64,000 bases of DNA from Numida meleagris (lineage: Eukaryota > Chordata > Aves > Galliformes > Numididae): contig NC_034414.1 of assembly GCF_002078875.1 (NCBI RefSeq), positions 30,264,450-30,328,449 on the forward strand, read 5' to 3'. Made by a program: the position numbers and the translations under genes. The stretch's first letter is position 1. Each line of letters starts with the position of its first letter. Shown piece by piece: positions 1 through 14,806 of the stretch. Below the pieces are notes generated by a model. That model saw only the letters and a list, made by a program, of their open reading frames with translations, had not been told where the DNA came from and made no database searches.

Positions 1-3000
1 CTTCGGACAAATCATTGCCTGTGCTCAGCGTGGCTTTTCATCCTTGTTGTTCTTCACCTAGAAATGTGTCACAGGCCTACAGTCAGGATCTCCCCTCTCC
101 CCTTCCTGTTATCCTCCAATGCTTACTTTGAGAGATGCGATTTTGGGCTGATTTATAGCTAGATTTTAGTGTTTAAATTAACAACCAGCTCACCCTCAAA
201 ATGGCCCCTTGCAGTCTCATATCACGAATATTCTTTATCTTGGGAAGAGAAAATACAGATCCCTGACATAGTAGATGGCAGTTGTCAGCTACACTCTAAA
301 TTTTGTTACACTCTTGTCCTTCCAAATATCATAGAAACCAGTTGAGTGTGAACACAGTATTCTTGGCAAGGCATATAATAGACCTATAAACTCCCCAGAT
401 GTAAGTGGCTGTTGGATAAAAGCATTAGTTTAAAGAATGGTTTCAGCATATTCATAGAAAACTAAAAGTCATACCCAGCAGATTTTCACAAAGTGAGTTT
501 TGCATCACTGTCCCAGTTTTCCCCATAATTTCCTCCATATAGTTCATATGATTATGAATCTTGTTAACATATCTTTGCATTTAGTTGTCCTCAAGGCAGA
601 AACGTGGAATGATTGTAATTCCATAATGTTTTAAATCCAAATAACGCTACCAAGGAAGATCCTGGAAAACAGGAGAAAATCAACACTGAAAAAAAAAAAT
701 GCCTAGCAAGATGAGTAAGGGGACTGGGGACTCCTGAAGCTTTTTATGCCCTGGCATAGCTGGATGCTCTGCTGGGCTTCTCTGACATGTCTCCTTGCTG
801 ACATGTCAGCTTGGAGGGAGGGTTAGAATATTTGAAGAACAGAGAGGAATTTGGTTTCAGAGCCACTCAGAGCCACAGGAAACCTCCCACTGGCTTCCAT
901 GAGCTTTTAGCCAGGACTCTGCCATACTGCATGCTCCTGTGTGACACTCCACTTCTTGGCCGGAAGAACAGAGGTCTTTGTTTTAGGCTAGTATGTTGTG
1001 CTGAATCACTCATCCATTCTCTCCCCTTTAGGATGCATAAATAATCAGACAGGAACTTCCCTAAAGCTCAACAGGTGCCCTTGAAATTTGGTGCTCTTTT
1101 GAGTAGAGACGAGCCAAACGAATGCAACAAAACTAAGCTTTCCTAATGCAGGAGATTTTTGCAAATCTGATGACTAAAATAACCTTTCCTAATCTCCCCC
1201 AAATTCTTCTGCTTGCCAAAAATCCTCCCAACTGAGCTTCCCACAAAATTAAAGTAGCAATTATTTAAAATTACTTCCAATAGGCAACTTCTCTGATTTA
1301 CTTAAATGTTGCAGTATCAAATATTCATCCAATTGAAATATCATTTAAAGAGATGTGGGAACTCTGTTTAAAGATCCACACTAAGTGAATTAATGTACCA
1401 ACAAGATGCAGTCCTTTCTGCTTCTGCTGTCACTTTTAAATTTACTACTCCTATATAACACGAAAATTCAAGCCCATTTTTGTTATATGCCTGAAACTCC
1501 ATATACCTGGGCATCACCTTGCTTTTGAATACACTATGGTTTAATGGAAGCATTCTAAAAAATTCGAATTTGCTCTTCCTGAAAATAGTTAATGGCTTTC
1601 TATTCAATTAGTGATTCAGATAGCAATAACAAGAATCCAGAGAGTGCTTCCCTATCAGCTGACATTGTCTTATAATAATGCCTATTGTGGAACTAACATA
1701 TTTTTCCCTTAGTACAAAAACATTTCTTTTGATTTTAAAAAAAGCATGATCTCAATGATTTGGCAAGTCATGGAAAATTCTGTTACTGTGCATCGTTAGG
1801 CAGTGTTACCATCCTCCACAAGGTCTTGTCTGCTTAATGAATCAGTTTCTGGATGAGTTAAAGATACAGCTAGGATAGAAGAGCCCATGCCACAGTAGAA
1901 GTGTAAGTTGATAGTACTGACAGTTATTTTGTCATAATTGGTGGATGTGCTCAAAATTATATTTAGAAAATTGGAAAGATCTATCCGTAAACCTTCCTGA
2001 CTACCCAAAGGTAATTTCAGAATCATTTCCAAAGGATCCAGAATTGTTTTGAACAAGCAAAGTCGCTGAAATTAGTGTGGTAAGTGGTACTGGAAAACTA
2101 GCATGTTCTGAGCTGAACTTGACAATTTTTTTCCCCTGAAGGACAGGCAAACATGAAATAAAAAAACAAGGCTGTTTGTCTACTTAGCATTCCATTATCT
2201 GTAGAGTGCTGTGGTAATCTGGTAGACAGCTGACCTAGTCCCATGCTACCGTATAGTGCTTGGTGGAACTGCAGTTAAAGGCTCTGCTCTTTGCTCTCAT
2301 GCTGGCTTTGTGCTTGGTCTCTTGGTGCTCTGTATTCTATCCTTCTCCAATTCAGCATCAGTATTACACATTCTCATGAGGGAATCTCTGTGCAGCTTTT
2401 TTGCAAGAAAAGATAGGTTGCCTCATATGAGACCTTGTGTGTGGGAGGAGTGCACAAAAGCACAGGATAATTCAGAGTCCTTAGAGAAGTAAAACGTAGC
2501 TGCAGACTGCTAGAGCCCTGTCTGGGCAAACTGGGTTTGAATGTAGCAGGAGCCAGTGTAGCAAAAGCCAGAGCCTGCTTGTTGGTCTTCCCATCATAAC
2601 TCCATTTAACTTCCAGCCTTTATAGCACTGAGGCTTTAGGAGAGGGCAGAAGATGAAAATAAACACAGTAATTCTAAGTTTTGGGTAATTTGGAGTTATT
2701 CCAATTGCCATAGTAGCTGCTTGTTTTTATGTTGAAACGCTTGGCTTGGTAGTGTCTTTTTTTTCTTATTATTTTCTTCTGTATTAATTTTTGAAATCAT
2801 TATTAATAGTGCATGTAAATATTTCCATGAGCTGCTTTGTAATTTGCAGTTCAACCTCATCCCTTGTGTCAGCTTGCATTTCCAAGACATGAATATCTGC
2901 ACCACCATAAGAAAGCAGATGATGTTACAGATTTGCTTGGGAACAATCAACAAGAGACTCATGAAAAGTTCCCAGAGGAATTTGGAGAAATCCAAACCCT

Positions 3001-6000
3001 TTTCTGACTCAGTAAATTCCTAGGTGTGCTTAAGTCTACCAAATCTTTTGTAAGGCCTCACAGCTCTGGAAAAGCTATCAATGAACAAATCTGCTTGCCA
3101 CAGTGCCCATTTGCTGCAGAGTACTTCTGATCATTTTATGGCTTCCCCGTATATATATATCCTTAGTCTAAAGCAGGAGGATGACTGGCGATATCCCAGT
3201 GTCTGTCACACAGTGTGTTAATGTTGGAGAAGGTACGTAAATTCAGCATAGGAGACGTAGGAAATCTCAAACAACTTGTATGACTGGTATAGCCATTTCA
3301 GAGGTAAGAATTGTTTTTACAGCTGTATAGAAAAATCATGTGCAGATATAGTTGTCTGTATTTGTCACTATGTGCTTCATTAAATCAGGCTATAGCATCA
3401 GATGAGTCATTGTTTTCAGTGCTATTTTCTTCAGGTTTTATTCTGAAGAAATGATGTTCAAATAAATAAATATGCCAGGATACTCTTTCAGTTGTAGTGG
3501 ACCTAGGTTCTTGCAATTTCCAGTGATTTATTTTTCCTTACAGACAAGTCAGTTGAGAGTAAAAGATACATCACGAATACTACAGTTTTGCATATGGATT
3601 TAATTTGGAGGCTTAATGTGGAGGGGGAAGGGTGAATGACGTGACTATTTGGTCTTCTCTGACTTGGTAATATATTGAAGGCAGGAGGTGCTCTTTGTGT
3701 TACCTAATGTAATAATTGTGGGACAAACCAGTGCATTGTGATTCTCCAATTTTTAGAAGATTAAAATAATTCAAGTTTTGATTTTAGATAATGCTGGAGA
3801 GTCTTGGTTTTATCTTTGTTTTCTGTGAGTATTCTTTGCAGCAGTGCACGATGTTTTAAGGGGTCCAGTCAGATCCAGAGGTCTGTATCTATGTTAATGA
3901 AATACTCCCACCCACAGACATGAAGCTCTACAAATGAACTATAAAATAACTGACAAGTTAGATAGTAGTAGAACCAGTGTTGATTGTAGCATATCAGTAA
4001 ATACTTGCTCAAGAAAATATTCCCTATTCCCCTACCTTGGGTTAGATCTTTTATCACCAAATGGTAGAAGTGATACTATTAACAATATCTCATTTGAATG
4101 GACTCCATCTGCTGGAAGTTGATCTAATTCTGAACTGCATGGAGTTGTAGCACGTGTATTAAATAGGAGACTGACTAGCCAATACAAATCCTTTGTATCT
4201 TTGAATCTCCCCAAGATTCAAAAATCTTGGAGGGGAAACATACAACTGTAGCAAAAATCTGATTGGCTTCAGGAAGAGCGCTCAGTCAGTCACGTCAGCA
4301 CAGCAGCACTATCATACGATCAACCAGCTCTCTAGTTTGAGAATCAGATACAGGAGAGTGTTAAGAAGACAAAGGTTAGAGCAGAAGCAGTGCAAAGGGT
4401 GGTGTGAATGAGCTGATCTGTCAACTCAATGGATAGCTTTTGAGTTCCATGGAGAAGTCTGCCTGTTCCGCCTTCTGCCCCGGAGAGTTACTTGTGAGGA
4501 GCACAGTGAGATTTGCAAGTTCTTAGATGTATTATGGAGCTGGAGACACATAAAGATAGTGAATTTGAACTCAATATTGTTGTGTTTTTCTGGGAAGTCT
4601 TTTCTTAATCAGTATAAATTATTTCCATCTACAGCAGAATTGAATCCAGACCAGAACAGAGGATCTCAGTCTGCTCATTCTGTAGGAGGGCTCAGATCGG
4701 GATGTGGCTCCAGCCTTTTTGGCTTAAACCCATTTCTTTTCTGTGTTGTGGTTTTATGAGTTGATATAGCAAATATGTGACATTTGCTCTCCTTTTTTCT
4801 TCTCTCGAATTTTTTAGAAAGATGAGAGTTTCCACTGTAGTAGCATAAGGCAGAAAACAACTGAAAAAAGTCTGAATAATAATGGGCATTTTTTGCAGAA
4901 AGCTCTGTGCCTGGAGAACAATTATTATCTGCAGCCTCATAAAGGTTAAGGATGTCATGGATGTTAATGCACAGACATTTGTGGTTGCTGATGGAGCAAT
5001 GCCTTTTGGGGAAGAGCAGACGCACAAATACAATTTTCTGCAATGGATGTTACGAAGTTATGATGACCCTTCTATGTTTCAGGAGTTTCTAAGGGGACAG
5101 CACTACTAGCACAAAGAAGCAGTCTTACTAAAGCATCTCAGTGCAGTAATATGAAAGATCAAATTGAGTTCAGACAAGTTCATTTTGGTAGTCATGTGGA
5201 AGTATGAAAACATCCTCTAAAAATGAAGCTTAAATCATAAAAATGATTCTTTATTGGACACACAATACTGGTGTTTTTAGTTCAGATGGAGGTCTGACTT
5301 TGATGCAGAGAATTTGGTACTTAGAGACTAAATACCACTGACACCATCTCTCCATCTGGGACAGCCCCGTTTCTTTAAAAATACTTTTGCTAGGTAATGT
5401 GCTCATCTGCTCATAGCTGCAGAGAGGAAGTTGTTCAGATTCTGGAGAAAGTCTTCAAACAGAAAAATACCAGTTACTCTACTGGTGTTTTAGTAGATTG
5501 ACAGTATTGCATTGTAAGTGGGATTTATTACATCTAGTTTTAGACAACTGAAAGCTAGACATCTAACCTAAATTTTCTGGGCTTCTCTTCGATAAGATAG
5601 AAAGAGATGGATACTACCAGTGAGTGTTTTATCTCTGAAAGAAAAGTGCCTAAGATGGCTGGATGGACTTGCTTGCTGACTGGTTCTGTCTCTTTCTATT
5701 GATTATAGAGCTAACAGGGAAATCTAGTATGGTCCAGACACCTAGATTTTAGATGAATTCCTCCCTATATCTTCAGTGTGTAGAGGCTGTGCCTTAGTTG
5801 ATAGAGAAGCTGTGGAAGGTTCTGTATTGAAGCAAGCTGGTCAGGAGTGTGAGTTTAAACATTTGTGCATCAGTCCGTGACATCAGTGATTTCACACAAA
5901 ATGTTAGCAAAGGTAAACAAATAAACAGGACTGTACTAAAGAATGTAACGCTCTCCAGACTGAGCAAAAGGAACGTTTACTGTCCTCTTAAAATTCCTCA

Positions 6001-9000
6001 GCATAGTGTCCCTGTTTCGAGTCTAGTGGTTAAAAGTAGTCCCTTGTCATTTAATATTAGCTAATAATTTTAGATATTTTGGTTTCTAAAACTGTCTACA
6101 ATACTTCTGATATATTGTATGCATTTGATGGGCTTTTTGTTTGATGTTCTTGCAATATCGTAACCCATATCCCCTTACTGGACATTAATTGTCATAATTC
6201 TTGCTTTAGGGCCTGTCCACAGTCCATCCCAGTGAACAAGTTATTTGTGATTTGTTCAGGCCTTTGTGCTGGGCCTTTGTGCACCTTTGGGGTATAGAGT
6301 AGAAGGAAAGATGGAAACTGAAGAGACTGATTTTATTGACTTCTTTGCATTTCTTGGTAATAAGCAACAGGTGAGAAATCCTCTCTCCCTTTTTCCCCAG
6401 GGTATTTTGAGATATAAACAGATTTTTTTGTTGTTGTTGCAGAATGCTTTTCTCTGTTGCTTTATTTCCTTCGCAAGATGTCGGAAACAATTAAAAAGAG
6501 GAGGGATTGGAACAGTTCCCTTCTGGCTGGAGCCAACTTCACTCATGCTACAGTGACCTGGCTCTAATTGATACTTTCTTTGCTGCCAGATATCCCAGAT
6601 AGCCATCTAAGTTCAGCAAAGAAGTGCTGCAGTGTGTGCATAGGCCCTCTATATGCTTCTAGGGCATCTGCTGCATTATACCTGCCTGAAAACCACAGCA
6701 GCATTGAACTGCTGCAGTTGAAAGGCTAGTTAACACTATATTATTATAATACTGTTATACAAAATGCAAAGAAATTTTTCACAGTTATGTATTTCAACCT
6801 TCAAACCTCTTCCGTCTTGCCTTAATCTCCTTGATCCACACGTTTTGATAATGGGCTTGAGTTGTGTTGCATCTTTCACGTTAAGGTGAGGCTAAAGAAA
6901 CCATTTCGGTTGCTTATATTCTTAGAACAGGGTTTGAAAGACAGTGAATAAATGTGCTTTGATCATTTTTCTCTTAGATTTCTGTGTGTGTGCAGAATTT
7001 GCACACCCTGCTGTCACTGGCACATATGACAGTTAAATGCTATCTGCTACACTTAGGCAAGTAAAGTTTTCTTCTAAAAAAAGCAGAAATTTGCGATAGG
7101 AAGTAAAATTCCTAAAGAAAAAAAAGGCAGGAGTAATTTTGGTAAATGCTTTAAAATCCTTCTGCAAGCACTGTAGGAAGTATCGCAGAGACATCATACA
7201 GAGTTTGTTACATCCAAATTGTTGGTCTTAGAGCATTATATTTGAGAGTAAAGATATATCCCAATTTAAAAGGAATAGATGCATCTTAATTCAATTAGAT
7301 AGCTTTCCAGTGTCAAGGGAAAGCTTTTGGATACAAAATAGTCAGATGGGAAAGGTAGGAAATTATAGTGATGCATTGTCATATTATGAATTTTTTCCCC
7401 AGCAAATACTTTATATTTCCTCCTATGAAGTTGATTATGTAGCTCAGCTTTCACTAAGATTGCTTTTAGACACCATTCTTTTTTCTCTACGGAGAAAATA
7501 TCAATGTGGCAGACTCGTAATACTATATCCAACAATATTGTCCTGTACATTTATCCTCATGCTTTAGCTGACCTCAGCAGAACAGCATGGATTTATACCA
7601 GCAGAAGGCTTTCATCTGAAAGCCTAAATGCTGGATCAGTTTGCTGGAAGTTGTCTAAAGAGCTCTCATAAATTCAGATATCATATGGAGCTCTTTTTAT
7701 CACCCAACACTTTTACCATAGAATAGCTGAGAGAAAGATAGTAGTTGTAATAGTTTTGTGCACTTCCCAAACAACTAATTTATTAATGTTTTTTTCTAGT
7801 AAGACTGGGACTTGATAAATACTAGTAAGTGGCATCTTCTTTAGCTGGATCTGAAATGCCACCCTTGTGGTCCATCTCTGGGACACATTCCTTGACTTTT
7901 AAGACTTAGCTGTGGGACAGCAAAGACAGAAGGATGAGTCAGAGGAAACGTGATAATGCTCTGCTTCTTGTTGTCACTAGTGAGTTCTTAGTCTTATGTA
8001 TGTACTCAGCGGTAGGTATTGTCCTTAACAGAATTTTTCAGTGGGAAGAGACGACAAACCTACAATTAAATTTCTGTGGTTGATTTATTATTTAAGCAAG
8101 TCTTCCATATGAAAATGAAATTTTTCTGTTTGAGATTTATTATTTCACCTGTCTTCAGATGAGAAAGCTGACATGTTACCACTGGGAGTGGTGAGGTATC
8201 TGGTTTCACTGCAACTGGTACAGCAAGCTAACTTTGGTAGCCTCCACTGAAAGTCTTGTGGCTGTTCACAGTAATACTTTGGCATAACTAACAGGCACTT
8301 CTATGTCTCCCGTGACAGCTGGATTTAGGAATTCTAGTACTTTTCCCCTTCTCTAGTGACACTGATAGTACAGGCAGCTATTTTTCTCTATAGTGAATTT
8401 TCACAAATGGTGCTGAAGTGAAAACAACAGGGAATATCTACACTGCACCAAGAACTGTCACGAGGTGTAAGCACCACTTTGTGTATGCTTGTCCCTTAAA
8501 ATAGGGCTTATGATAGAAATTAACATGATGGATAAGGGAGGGCTTTCTGGAAGTAGTTTATTTTCATGCCTGGAAGAACATGACACATCCACAGGGCAGC
8601 TACTAATCTACTAATTTTTATGCATAACTACCTCTTGCCAAAATGTCAACACTGTCAGGGTTATGAATGTGAATACCTATTAGGAAACAACACATCTAGG
8701 CTTGGCTATGTAGTCTTAACTTGTGCTCTTTTTTTTACATATGCATTTCCAAAGTCCTTTATTTTCACTCCTGGCAAAATCAAGAATAAAAATACTTTAT
8801 CATTGCATATCATATCATTGCAGGAATGCATATATCCAAGGCTATTTCAGAAGCAAATGTGAACAGATAATTTTCCAGGATCTGATAAAGAAAGGAATTT
8901 TCCTCCTTTCCATAATGGAAAACATCATTGTTAGTTCTTATTTTGGTCAGGGCTTTTTTTTTTATTTTCTTCTAAAATGCTAATTAAATATAATTTTATA

Positions 9001-12000
9001 AAACTAAAAGTTCTGATTTTGATTAAATGGGAGCCATTTTTTTTCCAAAATAATTATCTTTACTAGACAGAGATTTTGAGAGCTCCAAAGAGATTTAAAA
9101 ATGACCAGAATGTCCATTAAAGTGTTTGCATTCAGAATGATACTAGAAAATTATTATGGTACACAAAGGTAGTGTTTGTTTCCTGACAGTTAACTCGAAG
9201 ATCATAATTGCTCTTATATAGCATTCTATGGTGTATACTAGATTTTAAAATTTGTTATAAAATAAAGGATATGCCTGCACCCATTACTCAATCTGCAGGA
9301 GGGGATTAACACAATAACGCAAATATAGGAAAAGTAAGAGAAGCATGTGAAGTGACTTAAAAAAGAAACCGTGAATGTCTTGTCCAACTTTTCACTTTAA
9401 CATGCATTAGGCAGAGGATAGGATCTCGGTCAAATAATTTTTGTGTGTTTAAAGTGCTTTTGGCATCTGTTCCTTATTGATGAGAAAAATATTTATTGCC
9501 ATCTGGATTTCCAAATTTAATTTTTTGATATTACTTATCTGGAGTTGCCATAGGACATAAACAGCTGGATTAAATTCCATCATGTTGTGTCACTGTGACT
9601 CATGGCTTTTTTTCTTATCTATGAAAATTTATTGTTGTAAATAACCTCTCAGTCTTTCCCTTTCTGAAATACATTACTCTCCTGTGGAATTAATGCTCTT
9701 CCCCTCACACTTTTCCTTCTTTTTGTTGCTCCTTTGTCTTTTAATTTTCTAATGCCTTCCCTTTTCCTCTCTTTCTCTCCTCTTAGCTCCACAAATGCTA
9801 AGTAGCTTTATAGACAATGTTTCTGCCTTATCAACGGGACCTAAGTATAAATGTAATATTGCCTAAATAATAATTATGTATTTATAATGTGAAAAGTTAG
9901 TTAAACTTAAGTTTCCCAAATGAAATTTCAGTCCACTTAATTCAGAATTCTTGACCGTATGACAGTGAAACAGGGCTGATTCCCTGGAGTTGTACAGATA
10001 AGTAAATGTACAAGAGAGAGAACATTTTATGGATATTAGATGACTAATGTATTCTCTCTCTTCCAGCTGTGATTGAGTGTCTGAAGTCCAGTAGTCCTGT
10101 ATAAGATTGTCTTTTCCATAAGCAAAAAATTAATTGCCGAAACATATTAGCCAAATCTGAGAAGTCATTAAGAATGCTAACTTGACAGTATTTCTTCTCT
10201 ACTAGGCCAGCATCAGTGATTGCTGTTTTAAAAACTTTTGTGTTATAGAACTAGATCATGCACACAGCACTTCCTTTGAAACTGTGTCAGGTTTTTTTTT
10301 TTTCACAAACTGGATATTTTAGGAATATCAATTCAGATGTAGCTGGAAGTCTTTCAAAAATGTAGATTCAAATTTGCCTTGGATTTTGGGTCAGACCACA
10401 GCGTGGTCATTTTGTGCACATTTATTTCAAAAATGCTATTTTTTCATTGCCAATGGCAAAAGCTAAAAGGAGGTTCCTTGTTTGTCTCATGAAAGGGGAC
10501 TTCTGACAATGAAAATGATTATTGTTCCACTGCAGATTTTTAGTGTTTTGCAGACATTTTCTTCCAAAGATTTTGCTCAAATTTTTGGTCTTTCAAAGCA
10601 ACATGCAATGTATTACTGCAGACATAATAAACACTCTCCTGACAATTCAGGACTCATTTTTAAACACAAGATTGAGCAAAGAAGTATTTCTGTAGGTCAG
10701 ATGATACAAGACAGGATGTTGGGCTCTGAATTTTGGCCTGTGTTTGCCTCTCCTCCACACTTACAAAGGTCAGTATTTCTGCAAGTTCCTTATGAGCTGT
10801 GGTGGGGCCTGGGTGTTACCACAGCACAGTCAGGGCATCATATTAGATGTGTAAATAGGGAGGAGGAGAAGGCAGGAGCAGCTCTGGAACTGTTCACGGA
10901 GGTCAACGCTACAGCATAGAGGATGTGGGCTCATTCTGGCCAAAGCCAGCCTGACCCTGCCTAAGTTTGTTGAGGGAAGAGGTGGAAGAACTGACTGGAG
11001 AGACAAGAGATTGGGGGGAGATGCATCATAAAGAGATGACTCCTTTTGTCTGTGAGAGAAGTGTGCCAATAAGAGCAAAATGGCATCAGCTACATCATTA
11101 TAAGGGGGTGAATGGAAAATTAGAGGACTTGTGGAAATAAATGCATGAGTGAAATTTTTCTTAAGCTAGCACTAGCATTACACAGTGTTTTCAGAAGCAG
11201 CCTAAAATTCAAAAATTGCACTGCTCCAGGAAATATTTTCTTTGTGTAATATTTTGTCCAGAGAACTTTCAAAGCCCCTTGAAAAAATGGTTCCAGCGTT
11301 TGGCTGCCACGAGTGAAAGGAGAGTTGCAAAGGCACACCAGTAGTGATTCTATGTGGTACTTACTGGTTGAGCATCCTGCTTATAGTGGCCAGAATTTAA
11401 TTCATCTCTTGGGGTAATGAAGCTAAGGAACATCTCACTGAGCAGAAATTTCCATGACTGTCAGATTTCTCAGCGATATATAATTCCCCTTCATTGTGCT
11501 CTCGCTAGTTGCTTATTATCCTATTCAGTTCTTAATCCACTCGTAATTTGCAAGAAGATGAAGTAGCTACTTCTAGAATTTTATTTTCATTTGGCTTTTC
11601 CATTCTGTTTGGCTTTCTGACAGGTGATGTTGCATGAGGGGAATCTGGAACTAAAAAATCTAAATAAAATTAAAATTAGTAAAAAAGCTTCTTTAGAAAG
11701 ACGTAACTGGACTGAAGTTAGGTTGTTTAATGGTGTAAACTGAGCTACTACGCACAGTATACAATCTTCTCCTTTGTACACAATCCAGAGTATACAAGAC
11801 CTTTTTTGTTTTACTGTTCCACTCAGATGTTAATGATACTTATCCCACTGACCTTAGTCATGCACGCATTTGAGAACCTGAGAACCATGCTGATTTTATG
11901 GTTTTTGATTTTTTTTCTTGTTTTGTTTTTGTTGTTTTGTGCTAATTGAAGGAGCAGATATTTCCCCTAACTAAAATCTATTAAATTTGAGACTTGAATA

Positions 12001-14671
12001 AAACATTTACTGGAAGTCGTTCAGACATGGAATGGCCCGGGTTCTTACTGAAAAAATCCTCTTTCCCCCAAAGAGGTATGCATATAAAAAGTGAAATGAG
12101 CTGGACAAACTGGGTACACATACAGGCTTTATCTATATGGTTTATTCTGGAAGGTACTTAAATATTTGTTTAACACTGTGATTACAAAGATGTGAGGGAG
12201 ATTGTTAATTGATTACTTTTTACTATTTCTGAGAATCATCAAAGTAAACAGAAAGGACAATAAATATAATCCCACAACAAGACTACTCAGTAAAGGCATG
12301 ACAGGTATTCATATTCACTTCTAAGGACAGATGTACACTGTAAGCACTGTAAACCAAGCAATGTATACAACTAACTGGTGAAAACTTGGTATTTTATTCA
12401 GTGAAATATATTATCTGTATTTCTTTGATATCCCTCCCCCACAAGCCATCTCAGTTTTTTATGCATTACTCATTGTTCTTATTTGCACTGAAAATTTTTA
12501 GAGCCAAAGTTGTTTATGTATTTTTACTGATTCTGATACTTTCGATTCTCCTTAGGGAACTCTTCTATGTGATGAGTAAAGAAAGGAAGGACTTTTTTAC
12601 ATGAGGAATCCTTACAGTAGCCATCCCAGTGGGAAGCCAGGGCTCTGGCTGGAATCCCAAGGCAGAGGCAGCACTGGGATGCTGAGGGAAGCACCTTGCT
12701 GTCACTGTGGCATGTCAGGCTTAGTATTAGAAAAAACACAGCAAGGGAGCAAGGAGTAAAACTTTTACTCGGGAGCTGTGGAGATCTGTAGTTAAAGAGT
12801 ACATTTGAATGTACTGAGGATTGCCTGCCTGCATAAGGAATAGAAAGAGGCACTTCAGTATTTGCTCACTTTGGTGGCCAACCAAAGTAAACATTATGTC
12901 TTGCTTCTCTGATCTAAAAAAGGAGAGAAATTCTGGAGCGTATTAAGGCCTACATTCTGCTACACTTAAGCTCCACATTCAGTTTGAAATGCCACCTGTC
13001 TTCAGAGTCTCAGTACAACCTTTTAGCTATGCTTGAAGACATCCTTCCCTTTGGGTATTACGTGCACTGGTACCTATGCAGTGACTGGAAGAGCAGGTAG
13101 CACAGATGGGAAGAAATGGCATTGAGCAGACCAGTATAATGTTTCTTTGAAGCCTTATTTAAGGGGAAAACTTGTATCATAAATTAAGTTTTGCAGAAAA
13201 GCAAGATTTAAACTCTTATTTTGCTGAGATGTATCTTAAAGTTAAAAGAAGAACAGCAGCAGGAGTTTAATTGTTCCTAGAATTTCTCCTACGACTTGTA
13301 AAGGTATAATTTCCTGTCCCCTACCGTGTTACAAAACAAAACTAGGTTCAGATGAGAAGTTATTAAACACTGAATTTTTCCCTTGCTAACTGTTGAGCAG
13401 AGTGAATTATGAGGGACTTTCTATAATGATGTGCTAAGGACATGCTCTCAATTCATTGTGTGAGATCTTGGTAGAGACATTCCAGTTCTGAGAATGAGCT
13501 CTGTTCTGCAATGAGAGTATGTAGAGTTAGGAAGTACACAAGATTCAACTGAGTGAAAAAACAGCATTAGAAGCTGTTGCAAATAAGATTTCTTCCCTAG
13601 TTAAGATATGTTCTAATTACAGTGTATGTGCCAGGTTTACTGCCAATGGAACTTAACTGGAATATTTTGGCAGATCACCTTAGCGTCAATTCATATGTAG
13701 ATTTTAATGCCAAATCTTAAAGTACTTAAAGATTTTGGAAAAAAGTTACTATATCTTCAAAATAACAACTAGTTAAACTATTGAGTTTATTTCAGAAGTT
13801 CCTCTAACTTGAAGTTAGAACTTCAGTGATTAAAACCCCACCTTAATATCAAGATCCGCTTCAGTGATAACACCAGAGCAGTGATAGCAGCAGCACTTTA
13901 TGATGAATGAGTGGGATCAGATGAAATAGTGTTCAAATTAAGAACTGACATTCACTTCCCTGCCAAAAAAAGGGAAAAAGACAAAAAGTACTGCATTTTT
14001 CCTAGGCCTTCACAAGCATGATTGACTTTGACTTTTTTGTATTTACATGGAAACATTAGATGCAATGAGCTAGCAAAAAATCATTGCTTCTAACATTATT
14101 TGTAGGCCATCTGAAACTGAAAGTTCAGGAAATGTTGATGGACAGCTTGGTTTTCCAAGCCTCCTCCTTGGCATATTGGGTTTGTTAAGCACCGCTTGGA
14201 ACACCCAACAAGGAACCAAACACAAAAGTCTCACAAGTAGTTTAGACATCAGCAAGCTGAAGGCCTCAAAAAATGGCCTGAGCTCTGAGTAACAGACATT
14301 TCTGTCAGCGTTCAAAGCTTAGTGATGATTTGCTGTCTGTTGCACTTCAGACATTCCGCTTCTACCAGTGTGTCTGCAGTGCATGCTTATGACCACATTG
14401 TTGCTCCCATTTGCTCCATGTCTGCTTGTCTTGGCAGTTTTGGAAGCAGGGAACGCTGTGCGTCTTTCATGTGGTTTGTGCCACATGTGCTGGTGTGTGA
14501 GATGTGTACAGTTCTTTGGGAGTCTCCTTTACTCACTGCACCATGTGCTCCCTTGTGCGCTTCCTATGCAGATGGCTTTAATGGCTCCCATGGACAATGT
14601 GTTTTTTTCAGTTTCTTTTAATGTGTGCACGTCCATCCCATGCAGTTCCAATGAAGTATGTACTGTTTATG
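1..14671. other. Unique AT-rich non-coding DNA, no gene recognised
   Basis: I see no gene, RNA gene or nameable repeat here. Open frames are short (at most about 145 codons, at 10482-10919), overlap on both strands and show no recognisable domain, so I treat them as chance. The only structures I can point to are homopolymer runs (A run near 690-699, T run near 10291-10302) and three small perfect hairpins, at 4211-4230, 7606-7625 and 12798-12815. The absence of any CR1 trace over 14.6 kb contrasts with the repeat-rich centre of the window. Distant enhancers or short non-coding exons could be hidden here and cannot be recognised without alignment to other birds. Confidence 0.75.
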
Positions 14672-14806
14672 GAATCATAGCATAACGTGGGCTGGAAGGG
14701 ACCTTAAAGATCATCTAGTTCCAACCCCTCTGCCATGGGTAGGGCTGCCACCCATTAGATCAGGCTGCCCAGGGCCTGATAGGCAGTGAGATGCACCTCT
14801 CCAAGA
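14672..14806 (-). mobile_element. CR1 LINE, short 3' tail fragment
   Basis: The plus strand reads GAATCATAGCATAACGTGGG and then a run equivalent to the CR1 3' untranslated tail (GGAAGGGACCTTAAAGATCA, then CAGGCTGCCCAGGGC). On the minus strand this is the usual end of an avian CR1, finishing in a degenerate ATTCTATG-type repeat. Only about 135 bp remain, so the copy is strongly 5'-truncated and has no coding sequence. The 5' limit near 14806 is approximate because similarity fades. It is the first nameable transposable element in the window. Confidence 0.9.

Noticed and set aside
10482..10919. A 145-codon open frame
   Set aside because: No domain, no plausible splice or promoter signals tied to it, and composition like the surrounding non-coding DNA.
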